Position numbers and translations under genes: made by a program
Origin: Chimonanthus salicifolius
Taxonomy: Eukaryota; Streptophyta; Magnoliopsida; Laurales; Calycanthaceae
Direction of reading: 5' to 3'
Assembly (NCBI GenBank): GCA_013350335.1
Contig: CM023534.1
Coordinates: 17,999,302-18,063,301, forward strand
Length of the DNA stretch: 64,000 nucleotides
Part shown: positions 48,201-58,559 of the stretch, piece by piece
How positions within the stretch are numbered: position 1 is the stretch's first letter
Layout: each line of letters begins with the position of its first letter
The notes under the pieces: generated by a model
The model's database searches: none
Seen by the model: only the letters and a program-made list of their open reading frames with translations
Told to the model about the DNA's origin: nothing

Positions 48201-51200
48201 GCAAACTAGTTTGCAGGGGATCTTACTACCAAGTTGGTGCAAACTCCTTAATGGGCACACATAGGTCCACATGGATGGGTGGGTTTGAAAGAAGCTGGCT
48301 TATATATGATGCCTATAAAATTTCATCTTGATTGGATATGAGAGCCACAATTTTTAAGGCCTCCAAAATTTCATACTTATCTAAAAGTGGAAATTCATTG
48401 GGTTAAATCAGTAGGCTTTAAAAGTCAAATTGGTAGCAAATTGTGCATGGGCGAATTCACGAGGGGTAGGTGGGTCTAAAACTTGATTCCCATTATGATC
48501 TCCTTGGTTGGATCAATGAAGACATGATTTTAAAAGTTCCAAATAATTAGAGATTAAAAAAAGTAATAAAATTTTTTAAGGCTTAAATAATATAGCTTGA
48601 TTAATCCAACCAACATGATTTTTTATAGACCATAATTTCAAACTTGGACCTTTCGAACAAATTCATCACAATCATCAACAATGGGTCAAACATGAGTGGG
48701 CCCACAAAGAGGGCGGCATAAGGAGACATGTAAGAGTTTATTACTTCATAGGTGGTGGGAAGCTAAAAAAAATCAGGCAATGGTGGCGATGGGTTGCAAT
48801 GTCCATGTTGGCACGTGGGTTTTGTTTGGTGCAAGCACATCAGCAAGCTCCCTCCTTGCTATGATGGAAGATTGTTTCCATGCACTTGCCTTTTCACATT
48901 TGGTCCTATAGATGACTTCTAAGTCATCGTTGTTAGTCATTTGATAGCCTATACTAATGCCTTGTGTCATAGTAACTCATTGCATTTTCATCTCTCACCC
49001 CCATTGCCATCATTCCATGTTGCCTAGAGGTAGGAGACCCGTGTCCTATGCATTCTCTACTCCCTTGGCCCTCACAATAGCTTGCACCTTTCAGATGCAT
49101 AAGACAAGGTTTCTTCAAGCTGACTTTTCCCTAGAGATTCCCAACAAATTGACATTTGTCATTGCCTTCTAGAAAAGATGGGTATGGAAGTTAGTAATGA
49201 CAAAGGTCAGTTAAGCTTAGGCCCAAAGACTCATTTAGGCCCTTATTATATTTTTAGAACCCAAGCCCAAATTAGAATAATTTGGGCCTAATCATGGCTT
49301 TGGAACTATAACTAAATTATGAGTCCTAATCTGAGGTGACATAGGGCATGACCTGCCTATGCAAGTTGCATCTCTATACAGCATTAGCTCAAAAAGTCAA
49401 AAATTCCATTTGTATCTTCTTCCTAAAACAAACCTTAGAAGGGTCATCAGCACCTGAGTTGGAAACTCCCATATGGCAAAAAGCACCATGTCATCACTAG
49501 AGGTAGAGGAGGCATAAAGGGATCTTGAGCTTTAATGTCTACAGAGCCAGTAGTAAGTTGTTTTGCATATCAACTAATGCTTTGTTGCATCTAGACTAGA
49601 ATTACTACTATATATATTCTTTCTTTTCTTTTCTTTTTTTGCAATAACCAAGAGAAATATATTAAAAAAGAAGAGTACAAAAACAAAAGGAAAAAGAGGT
49701 CTGACAGGATTAGACCCAAACAATAAGAGGAAAAACAAAAAATAGAAAATACAATGAGAACAAAAGCAAAAACTCTTCCAATCTCAAAGTAAGAAAATTC
49801 CAGAAAAAAAGATTGGTGACTCCAAGCTTGGCAAAATAATGTGCCACTCTATTGTTGCTTAGCTGATCTTGACAAAGGATACATCCATCCCCAAAGCCAA
49901 CTTCCTAATCTTCCTAACCAGAGTGATGAGTTTCCAGGGCGGACGTCTTTGACCCTTTGCCCACTTGATTGCATTTGCCGAATCTCCTTTAATAATGAGT
50001 TTTCCTTTTCCATACATCTTCCAGATGTTTAAAGCTCTTCTAATGCTAAGAATTTCCACCTCATTGGAGTCTCTAGTTCCCACCGACTCGTTGGAAACAA
50101 TAGATGCGGTTCCCTCATGATTCCTAAGCGCCCCTCCTATCCCAGCAGGCCCCTGTTTCCCTCTTACTGCCCGTCTATGTTGATCTTCATGACGTTCTGC
50201 CCTGGAGGTCGCCATTTATCTTTGGGCTTCTCTTTCCTTCTAAACCCACTCATACATTCATCCCACGATGAAATGAAGTCCGTGAGTCTAAGACCACTAA
50301 ACTCTTTGCTAGAAAGAAGCCAAACACAAAGTCTCCATTTTGCTAGTTGGACGAGTTCATTCATATATGTTGTTTTTCCTTCAAAGACTTTGGAATATCT
50401 TTCTTTCCAAATGGTCCACAACATGACTACTGGGATAAGTCTAATGTTGCCCCTAATAAGTTCCATGCCTCCTCTTCACCTTGTCCTAACCTCCACCAAG
50501 ATCTAATCATCATTGACCCTTTCTTTTCCGCATTATCCCTAAGAAACCAACCATTTGCCACCTCCATACATATCTAGCAAACAAGACTTGAACCCATAAA
50601 GCATCTCATTCTCTTCCCAATCTCCATGCCCATTTGCCCAACAAAGGTTGTGAAAACCCCCTATCCGCACACACCGAGTAATTCAATGGACCTTACTCTA
50701 TACATATTCTCATGGGAAGTGGCCCTTCATTGGGGCTCCCATGGTTTGAATCCAAGACCTCCCTCTAGAGATCTTGCTCCCAAACCAGATAACCCCTTGG
50801 GGTTAATACGACACTACTATCATAGGAATGATAATAACCTTGTTGCAATAAAAAGAGATTGATTGTGTAAGTTATTATTATTGAAAAGTGGACGAAGCCC
50901 AATAACAACAAACACACCAAAAAAATAAAAAAGGAAAATAATAACAATGAAAAAGGGTGTTATCATATAGCAACATGTATGAGAGTCAAAGTAAGAGTAG
51001 GTCCCTTTGTGGCATCAAGTAACCATACATGAAAAGAAAAGTCTGCAGGTTTAGCAATTACACTGATGAATAGGGAGGCACAGACTCATGATAGAACAGA
51101 TCAGAGGGTCAGATTTGAATATCACTACAAGAAGTGTGCAGGTAAGACCGTGTTGCGTGAGAAAGTGCTATTTTTTGCTTCAAGGGGCAGTTCTAAAAGA

Positions 51201-54200
51201 AACAGTTATATGGAGTAGGATAAATGCTATATGGAGTTAATGTTGAGTAATTATGAAAAGACAGAAAGTCATGAAGATTGTATAGTAATATCCAATACAG
51301 GAGGTCTAAAGGTTGACCCAATAGAAGAAAATATGAATAGAAAATTATTTATAGTAGTTTGGGCATATAGAAGACCAAAAACAACTCCAAAGAATAAAAG
51401 GATTACAAGTACAAGGTACAAAGAGGTGGAGACAATTATCATTTCAAAAAGGTGGAGACAATTAGGGTCTATTTAGCAATTGGGGATGAGCTTACAAGAG
51501 TAGGATAAAACCCACTAAGTTCAAGGTATCACGGCGACCAAGAATATAGAAAATATGTGGAATAAAGTAAATAGATCCAATGAGATCGAGAAAAAGAGAG
51601 AGAGCATACACAAAATTTCCTAATGAAACCAACAACCACATCCCCAACTTCTGATGCCAACATTACAGTCACTTCCCAATTAGGCGGCAAGAAGAAAAAA
51701 ATACAATGCATAAGGTACATGAGAACTGACCAACTGCCTTTCATTGACAGAAGTACCATTGCTGGGAGTGGTAACTAGAGCAAGTTCCCATCCAGTAGGA
51801 TCAAAACCATTTGCTTGAGAGTCAGAGGTTGCAGTGGCACTGACACCTACAAGGCAAATCCAAATTTATTATTGAAATAATGAATCGAAATGATAGTGCA
51901 AATGACAAAGTAGCGCAATAGAAACATTAGAAACAGAGACATCGCTGAAATGTAACTTACTAGTTGGAACTATAGCCAGAGCTAATGCATTGCTTTCCTC
52001 CATTATAGATGCATCAGGAGTTACAGTGTTTAATCCCTAAACAACAGTGAGAAAAGGACCGCATTAAGAGAGTAATCCTGACAACAACAAAAGAGTAACT
52101 CAACAGAGATGATAATTTTTCATGGACCTACCAAAAGATCACCAGTGTCAAGGTTGGAAGGACGAGGTGCAACCTCCACATTAGAAACAGAAGGCACAGG
52201 ATTTTGTTCTACCACCTCCACAGATGGTTTCACATCTTCTGGAACAGAAGTTTCCTCTTCTGGTTTGTATGTTAAAAGAAGTCTCTCTTGGTACTCCTGG
52301 TACATAATGGTTGTCAGATGGTAAGTAGTCTCCTAACATGCACACAAACCTGGACTCTCTCTCTCTCTCTCTCTCTCTCCATCACAGGACAGGTGGATAG
52401 GGTTTAGGGTCAAAAAGCAAAATTGTTTTGATCAATGGTCAGATTTCTATCTGGAAAGAACTTTGCAGTAATACCCATCAATGTAGTGACTCACAACTCA
52501 ATGGTGCCAACAGTCCTAGAATAGCTGATCCAACCATTGTCATGCATACATAGTGGGCCAGACTCATAGATTTATGGTAGTATCTTATCATACATACAGA
52601 TGAGTGGGCCCATCATATCAAGTAAGGCGAGAAGTCATGCTAAATGAAAAACTTCGAAATATTGTGGGTCTCCATTTTGTTCTAACAATGACAAGAACCT
52701 GTAGTGCAACTGGTTAAAACTCATTGTTATAGTCCACAAGGTCATGGATTCAAGTCCCATAGGCGTCAGATAGAGCAGCCGATTCATGGAAATAATTTTC
52801 CAAATCCCAATATAAAAGCGAACTCCAAATTGATGGAATAAATGACTTAGATGATAATGGTGATGATGATCCATTTTGTTCTAACAATGCTGTATTTCCC
52901 TAGTGATAATCTGATGACAACATGGCAATGGGCCAATCTACTGATGTGCAGAAAAAAGATAAAACTACTAGAGAGTCTTAAACTTCTCCCAATTTAATAT
53001 CTTATGGTTTAATACCGTACAAAGGTAATTGGACTGTATTTTCCTCTTTTTTATTGAAACTGAGATTTTTGCGCAGAAAGGAGAAACCAAGAGTTTAAAA
53101 ACAACAAATTACTGATAAAAAAATACAACAAAAAACAACTGAAAAGCAACCTTAAACCAACCTAGTATTTTTACGATCTACAAATTAAACTCAAGTTTTT
53201 TTTAGAAGTACCAAAAAGTAACCCTTTTTGGAATTGCATAACCAATGACACTTATTTCAGAATAACTGGAGGGTCATTTGAGGTGGTTTAGGCAAGTCAA
53301 TGGAAGACCAAAGACAGCCTCAATACAAAGAGTTGAGAGGTTACAAACATGGCTGTTAAAATCTTACGATACATGATTCGTATCTTACGATTCATACGAT
53401 ATGATAAGATGAACGATTCGAATCTATCAACAAATCTTACGATTCGTATAAATAATAGAATTATGGAGTTATTAGGAGTGTGAAAGCATGAAACATTTCG
53501 TTTTAATAGTTTTTAAGGCTTGAGTTAATGAGCATTTAAGACATTTCAATTTTTTGAGGGTTTTTTTAGTTCATTATTGATTTTTCACAGTATAGTTGGA
53601 TTATATACTGCTCTTATACTTTTGGGAGTTGGAGCATTGAAATTTGAGCTCCAATGAACTGATTATATAGAATTTGCTTAATATTGAAAGAAAGTTGGAG
53701 AATTGCTCATGTTATTACATTTAGATATATTTTACGTTATTCATATATTAAATATTTTTAGGGAAAACACTTGTGAATCTTACGATTGTACGATTTACGA
53801 TACACGATTTGCGATTTAAGATGTATTAACGAATTACGATACGATTTGATTTTCACAACATTGGTTACAAATTGCGGTAGACCACTGAAAACATGAAGAA
53901 ATGGGATAAAGAAAGATATGACAGATAGTAAAGTGATGGACTGCATGGTTTATGTTAGGGTCAAATGAAGTAGAACTTGAAAAGCCGACCCCACATAAAT
54001 GGGATTTCTGGCTTTGATGATGATAATGATGATGAACCAAACGGTCATTATTTGTAAGCTTAAAATGGAAGATACAAACACGTCCTGGAACACACACACA
54101 CCATGCATGTGCTTTTGCAAATGTTGACACTGGAACAGACCGTCAAAAATTGCTTAGGATATTTCAGAACATCAAAAACTAACAAACTAAACTATAATCA

Positions 54201-54954
54201 GAGAACACAACCCAGAATAGAAATTATAATACCAAGCAAGAAATGAGAAAAACATGACGCCGGTGGTTTAGAATGCAGTCCTCTGGTTCACATATACATT
54301 GCATGAACAAAATATTCTAGCCAGTCATGAGCTATACGAACCAGTGGTTCCCTTGAAACAGACACCATGCGTGGTGCTTCTCTTATATATTCTTCCATAG
54401 TCGTGAGAAATGATTGAGGTGGCTGAAAAGAAATATGACACCATTAGTTCAAACTGTACCATTATGAAAGAAGAAAAGTATAACTTCAGCATACATAAGC
54501 ATTATTACCTCTCTTAACACTGGAAACTGGAAATTTCTAGCAAGTTCCAGACCTCTACAAGTCTCAAAAAACTCAGAAAGGCCCCCAGCCTACAGATTCA
54601 AAATTAGACTTCAGCCATCAAATATGAAGAATATACAGTCTACTTTTAAGCAATCACGCCTGCCATGAGAAATTAAATAAAATTCAAGAAGGTGACAATT
54701 ATTCTAAAAACTTTTACAAATTGAAACATATGACACAACCTGCTGGCCAGCCCGTTTGTAGATTTCAAGAGCTTTAACAGCTTCATGTCTTGGCATCTCA
54801 AAAAACTGTCAGGAAATTAAAACTATCATTGAGAAACGAAGACTTGTCATGAAATCATTTGAGCCAATAAACAATACAATCACTCAACCTTATCAATGAC
54901 ATTAATGATGCCATCATTAATAGCACAATAGATTTTAAAGCTCTCTTTCAGTAC
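45271..54954 (-). CDS. Clathrin assembly protein, AP180/CALM (ANTH) family, C-terminal part
   Basis: Eight minus-strand exons are readable: 54,954-54,889, 54,805-54,740, 54,589-54,509, 54,422-54,342, 52,284-52,132, 52,036-51,961, 51,846-51,731 and 45,639-45,271 (TAG). All junctions are GT-AG and in frame, giving about 336 residues. The first four exons are the C-terminal helices of the ANTH domain (VLKESFKIYCAINDGIIN, FFEMPRHEAVKALEIYKRAG, GLELARNFQFPVLRE, PPQSFLTTMEEYIREAPRM). The rest is the unstructured adaptor tail: LLLTYKPEEE, DTGDLL (clathrin-box-like), FDPTGWELALVTTPS, a Gln/Met-rich tract, DPF (AP-2 binding) and three NPF motifs. In the family the ANTH domain binds PI(4,5)P2 at the plasma membrane or trans-Golgi, and the tail recruits clathrin and adaptors for vesicle formation. 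About 240 N-terminal residues are missing. An acceptor precedes exon 54,954, so they lie beyond an intron longer than 9 kb, outside the window. No stops or shifts are seen. Confidence 0.93.
46697..47566. mobile_element. hAT-like non-autonomous element (about 870 bp)
   Basis: Left end CAATGTTGTAAAACCTGG; the right end inverted is AATGTTTTAAAAATCGACC. Flanks 'gggaaaac' and 'aagaaaac' may be an 8-bp duplication with two changes. Inner borders are rich in 'aaccgg', 'gaacc' and 'aacccg' words. No transposase. Confidence 0.55.
49620..50640 (-). pseudogene. LINE (L1 type) ORF2 3' part: zf-RVT/RNase H and 3' tail
   Basis: On the minus strand: a degraded end of RT/zf-RVT (..AWRLGREWDALWVQVLFARYVWRWQ), LWTIWKERYSKVFEGK (50,164-50,466 frame), WRPPGQNVMKINIDG, the start of RNase H with its first catalytic Asp, and then in another frame GGALRNHEGTASIVSNESVG, EILSIRRALNIW, IKGDSANAIKWAKG and a stop near 49,859. 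A GGTTATTGCAAAAAAAG end sits at 49,630-49,655. Frameshifts make it inactive. It lies in the last intron, in the same direction as the host gene. Confidence 0.8.
50640..50812 (-). mobile_element. tRNA-derived SINE, family B, minus
   Basis: The minus strand reads CCAAGGGGTTATCTGGTTTGG, then GGTCTTGGATTCAAACCATGG (B box) and a body ending 'ggatagggggttttcacaacc'. It aligns throughout with the plus-strand copy at 41,954-42,166 and abuts the LINE remnant at 50,640. Confidence 0.7.
50845..51165. other. Intronic sequence, probable further LINE tail
   Basis: The minus strand has TTATTGGGCTTCGTCCACTTTTCAATAATAATAAC, which looks like a LINE 3' UTR. No frame can be read. Confidence 0.35.
51170..51480 (+). 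pseudogene. RTE-type LINE C-terminal fragment
   Basis: The plus-strand frame ends VWAYRRPKTTPKNKRITSTRYKEVE, a broken form of the RLRWFGHVxRRP..APVR segment that closes plant RTE reverse transcriptases. Confidence 0.5.
52356..52380. repeat. (CT)n microsatellite
   Basis: About twelve uninterrupted CT units inside an intron of the clathrin assembly gene. Confidence 0.9.
52691..52869 (+). mobile_element. tRNA-derived SINE with perfect 20-bp target duplication
   Basis: Flanked by tccattttgttctaacaatg at 52,671-52,690 and 52,870-52,889. The body begins ACAAGAACCTGTAGTGCAACTGG (A-box region), has GGTCATGGATTCAAGTCCC (B box) and ends with a GGTGATGATGAT tail, not poly(A). The tail type matches the RTE-type LINE ends at 54,010-54,036 and 55,520-55,545. 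Confidence 0.9.
53255..54036 (+). pseudogene. RTE-type LINE 3' end, split by a hAT element
   Basis: Plus-strand pieces before (53,255-53,347) and after (53,872-54,036) the hAT insertion join into the C-terminal RTE segment ('..ggcaagtcaatggaagaccaaag..agagttgagaggttacaaa..') and the typical terminus GCCGACCCCACATAAATGGG..GGCTTTGATGATGATAATG. It is degraded. Confidence 0.65.
53348..53863. mobile_element. hAT-type non-autonomous element (516 bp), perfect 8-bp TSD
   Basis: The duplication gttacaaa is at 53,340-53,347 and 53,864-53,871. The left end is CATGGCTGTTAAAATC; the right end inverted is CAATGTTGTGAAAATCAAATCGTATCG. Subterminal 'ttacgat' or 'cgattcg' words are repeated many times at both ends. 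No transposase. Confidence 0.9.
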
Positions 54955-55229
54955 CTGCAAAACTCTCAATATCATCATTTATACAAATATCATAGAAATA
55001 GCTATGAATAATTACAGTATGCTTAAATTAGTGTATACAAAAATTAAATAAATACACATGTTTAAAAATATATATAAAAAAAAGTGTGCAATGAAAGAGA
55101 GAAAAAAAAACAACCTAGAACTGCACCTTGAGTGTGCCTTGCACTTTAATTACTTTGGTGACAAACATGCATGTTTCAAGATAGATATGTGGTGTAACAA
55201 CAAAAGATGGAATTAAAAATGAATACAAC

Positions 55230-55545
55230 ACTAGAAGTGCAAAAGTTGCCCTAATAAATGAAAAGATGAGAGAATATCGTTTAAGATGGTTGGGCATATT
55301 TAGAAGACATGAAATGGCCACAATACGAAGAAATGAAGAATTAAACATTACAGGTAGAAGGTATCAGATGAAGGAGAAGATCATTTAATAAATGTGTTCA
55401 TGAGGTAAAATAAAACATTATATACTGTGAAGTGATAGAGAAAATGATTATTAATGGGATTCAGGGTAAAAGTAGAAACCAAAAAGTCAAGCACAAATAG
55501 TTGGGATACATGACTTTGATGATGATAATGAATTGATGATGTCAA
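55230..55545 (+). pseudogene. RTE-type LINE C-terminal fragment and 3' tail
   Basis: The plus-strand frame NEKMREYRLRWLGIFRRHEM, ATIRRNEELNITGRRYQMKE is the closing segment of RTE ORF2. Then come broken sequence and a GACTTTGATGATGATAATG tail. It is antisense to the clathrin assembly gene. Confidence 0.7.
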
Positions 55546-55767
55546 CATAATAATAATTAAGGGCCGCCCATACTGACACCCCCTAATCTGCCAACAGACA
55601 CCGCATTTCGAATTCGTAGCGAAAATTACATTTCTGCCCTTCCGCGTGGAATCGACCGAACGAACAATCAGTTCATTTTCGCTTCAATCGATCGATCTTA
55701 GGCGTATAGAATCGTGCGATTGAACAGACAGTTCATTTTAGGTTCGTCCAATTGATTCTAACAGCGC

Positions 55768-56078
55768 ATTCAATCGATCGGAGCCATGAGATCGTACGAT
55801 CGATTTTAACTGAGAGGTCGACATTTTGACAGTCGACCTCTCGTTTGAAGATTGATCGCACGATCTATTATATTCAATCGATCGATTGAATACCAGTGTA
55901 AGATCAATCGCACGATCTCAGAGGATCATGCGATCGATTTTAACTGAGAGGTCGATATTTTGACAGTCGACCTCTCGTTTGAAGATTGATCGCACGATCT
56001 ATTATATTCAATCGATCGATTGAATACCAGTGTAAGATCGCTCGCACAATCACAGAAATCGTGCGATCGATCTTACAC
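55768..56078. repeat. Left MULE terminal inverted repeat, multi-hairpin, tandemly extended
   Basis: The full unit 55,896-56,078 holds four hairpins in a row: 55,903-55,938 (arms of 15, 6-base loop), 55,946-55,976 (GAGAGGTCGAT/GTCGACCTCTC), a perfect 22-bp palindrome at 56,005-56,026 around ATCGATCGAT, and 56,030-56,078 (21-bp arms, 19 paired). A 134-bp tandem copy precedes it (55,802-55,935). Motifs TCGCACGATC/GATCGTGCGA recur throughout. Confidence 0.85.
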
Positions 56079-56364
56079 TTTTATATAATTGAACGAACGA
56101 AATTTTCTCCCATTTCCTTCATTCGTGCGATTGAAAGACCGAAAACCCTAAAACCCTTTCTATTCTCTTCTCCAAATCGTTCGATCTACCATTTCCTCTT
56201 CTCCAAATCAACCGCACGATTGTCACATTCGTTCGGTCTTGCCCTCTCCCCTCTTCCACCTTCGATTGCACAAATTGATTTCGATCGCACGAATCGAGTT
56301 CAAACCCTTCTCTCTACCTTCCTTCTCCTCCAAACCGATTCTCCTTTACACCTCCTTCTTTCAC

Positions 56365-57944
56365 ATGGCATCCCAAGGGTCTACACCGAGAGGGAAGAAA
56401 GTGAAAACTGTGGCTACATCGAGAAGGAAGAGACCGAGAGTGGTGGAGACACCGACGGAGACGAAGACATTCGACTCCAACCATTTCACCTCTTTGGAAG
56501 CGACAACATTGTACAAAAAGGATTTGTACTCTCGGCCCTACATTTTTGGTAAAATCATTGACCTTAGCTTTTTTCCACCCTTTGGAATAAAAATTCATAA
56601 GTATATTGAGAAACTTGGTTGGAGTGACTTCTTCGCAATAAAAGATGATTTTTATCCTAAATTAGTGAAGGAATTTTATGCGAACATGTCCGAAGATAGG
56701 GCCAGACATTCCATAAAATCCAAAGTTAGAGGGACCGAAATTGAGATTTCAACTTCGATATTGGACAGAATGTTTAAGTTTCCCAGTGCCACTATTGTGA
56801 AGTATGAAACAAATTTATGGCCTACCGATGTTGTTTGATTCGTTCCCTTGAATGTCATGAAGCAAATGTGTGGGCGGAGTGATATTGTCAAACCAGATAA
56901 GCCCGCTTTGATGGATCTAACCCTAGAAGCCCGAATTGTTTATTACATTATTACGAAGAATATTTTACCTATAAAATGGCATAGTAACCATGTAAGCTAT
57001 TTTGATAGTTTCCTCATCTGGTGCATCATGAATGACAAGCAAATTGACATCTCTTTCATCATCATAAAACACATGGTATCTTGCCGTAAGACGAGAAAAT
57101 GTAGTCTTCTATATGATCTATTTCTGTCTTACTTGTTTCGACAAAGAGGAATCACCCTTCCCCCTGAAGACAAAATAGCTTTGAAAAAGACCGATACATT
57201 GGATGCGTCTACTTTGGGCAAGATGGGATTCAAACTCGACAATGCACTCTGGGTTCCCAGAGTAGAACATACTCGTGAGGTCGAGGTACCTGAAGTTGGG
57301 GCAGAGGCACCTCAAGAACCGACTCCTCCGCAAACTGATACTGGAGTCAGTACTATGCTAATTCTTGACAGCATTGAAAAACTGAATGAAAAAATTGATA
57401 TGAAATTTGTTGAGATGGAAAGAAGGCTTGATCAGAAATTTGTTAGATGGAAGGAAGGCTGAATGAAAAAATTGATAAAAAATATACTGAGTTGGAAGGA
57501 ATGACGATGAGAAGGTTGAATAATTTGCAAAATCAAATGGTATATATAATGAGATTGTTTGTTCTTTTAGCGCAAAGAACAGGAATACGAGCACTTCTAA
57601 GACACAAAGATGGGACCGTAAGAACATTCTTAAGTCCAACGATGATGTCTCAAGCTTGGGGTTCCAATCAATATCGCCCTACTGGCCCCACTCAGCCTCG
57701 TCTAACTGGATTTGTTCCTCCTCGTTCACTAGGGATTGGTACAGATTCTGTCTCCACTTCTCGTCCGTCTGGTGTTGTTCGTCCAGTGCGACTTTTTGGC
57801 CCCATTGAGAGTGCGACTGGGCGTATTCCATTGGAACGACCTCAGTCTCTTCATACTGCACCAGCACCTCCTTCATCTGCACTTGCTCCTATTGATGTTG
57901 ATGCATCTCCTTCTACATCTGCACCAGCTCCTGCCTCCGAGTAG
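56365..57944 (+). pseudogene. 'Putative plant transposon protein' domain gene, one stop and one frameshift
   Basis: The ATG at 56,365 opens MASQGSTPRGKKVKTVAT with a basic nuclear-localisation-like stretch (RRKRPR). A globular region follows with FYANMSEDRARHSIKSKVRG and ISTSILDRMF, recognisable as the plant transposon-associated domain found beside mobile elements. A TGA at 56,836-56,838 (Arg CGA to TGA would explain it) breaks the frame, which then runs on to 57,462. There, KFV.MEGR repeats of a coiled coil show a one-base loss, and the frame at 57,447-57,944 continues the coiled coil and a Pro/Ser/Thr-rich tail ending SAPAPASE. The ancestral protein was about 525 residues. Its molecular role is unknown. 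Its expression would start from the left terminal repeat. Confidence 0.72.
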
Positions 57945-57989
57945 CCGTTCTATTTGAAAATTTTGTAATTTTCATATTTTGATATTCAT

Positions 57990-58107
57990 ATGTAAATTTT
58001 GAATGAATATAGTGAATGTTTTCTTTTTATGACCTCTTTTGTAAATTTTGAATGAACATGGTGAATGTTTTCTTTTTATGACCTATTTTGTCAATTTTGA
58101 ATGAACA
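57990..58107. repeat. Two to three diverged 49-bp direct repeats
   Basis: 'gtaaattttgaatgaa.at.gtgaatgttttctttttatgacct' occurs at about 57,992 and 58,041, and a truncated third at about 58,090, directly before the 30-bp array. Confidence 0.8.
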
Positions 58108-58255
58108 TGGTACCTTTGAGTGATTTGTATCTAAACATGGGACCTTAGAGTGATCTGTCACTAAATATGGGACCTTTGAGTGGTTTGTCTCTAAACATGG
58201 GACCTTAGAGTGGTCTGTCACTAAATATGGGACCTTTGAGTGGTTTCTCTTTTGT
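58107..58255. repeat. Tandem array, 30-bp unit, five copies
   Basis: 'atgg.acctt.gagtg' starts at 58,107, 58,137, 58,167, 58,197 and 58,227, exactly 30 apart. Alternating versions give a 60-bp higher-order unit. Because 30 is a multiple of three, the minus strand reads a repeated decapeptide (..HSKVPCL..). No start codon context or family supports coding. Confidence 0.9.
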
Positions 58256-58559
58256 CCTCGATGTAATTCTGCTCACTCATGATTACCAACAAATTTGATT
58301 AAAGAAGAGTTTTTCCTATTTAGTGAGGAAGTTTGTCAAAGAATGCTGAAGTAAATGTGGTTGCAATAAACAATGCTGGATTCATTCAAAATAACAATTG
58401 TTGCTTGAATACATGCTTGAGTACATCGGAATGAAAATTAATACAACTTTTTGCAAATGAAATACATTCTTTCAACTGAATACATGTGAAAATGATAGAC
58501 ACTCATAACTGATTCCACCATTGCTGAAAATCGTCAGTATCTCTAAGATCACCAAAGCT

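Larger units (their letters stand above)
45640..51730 (-). other. Last intron of the clathrin assembly gene (6,091 bp)
   Basis: Donor TTG|GTCAGT at 51,730 and acceptor GTGCAG| at 45,640. It holds a hAT-like element, a LINE, a SINE and RTE pieces listed separately. The segment 47,570-49,620 has no recognisable feature. Confidence 0.85.

Noticed and set aside
55986..56552. 188-codon plus-strand frame running from the left MULE repeat
   Set aside because: It overlaps the better-supported frame starting at 56,365 and is mostly terminal repeat and pyrimidine-rich leader.
58107..58255. 30-bp repeats as CRISPR or as a coding decapeptide repeat
   Set aside because: No spacers, no cas genes, no start codon context, and it lies between two pseudogenes of a transposon.
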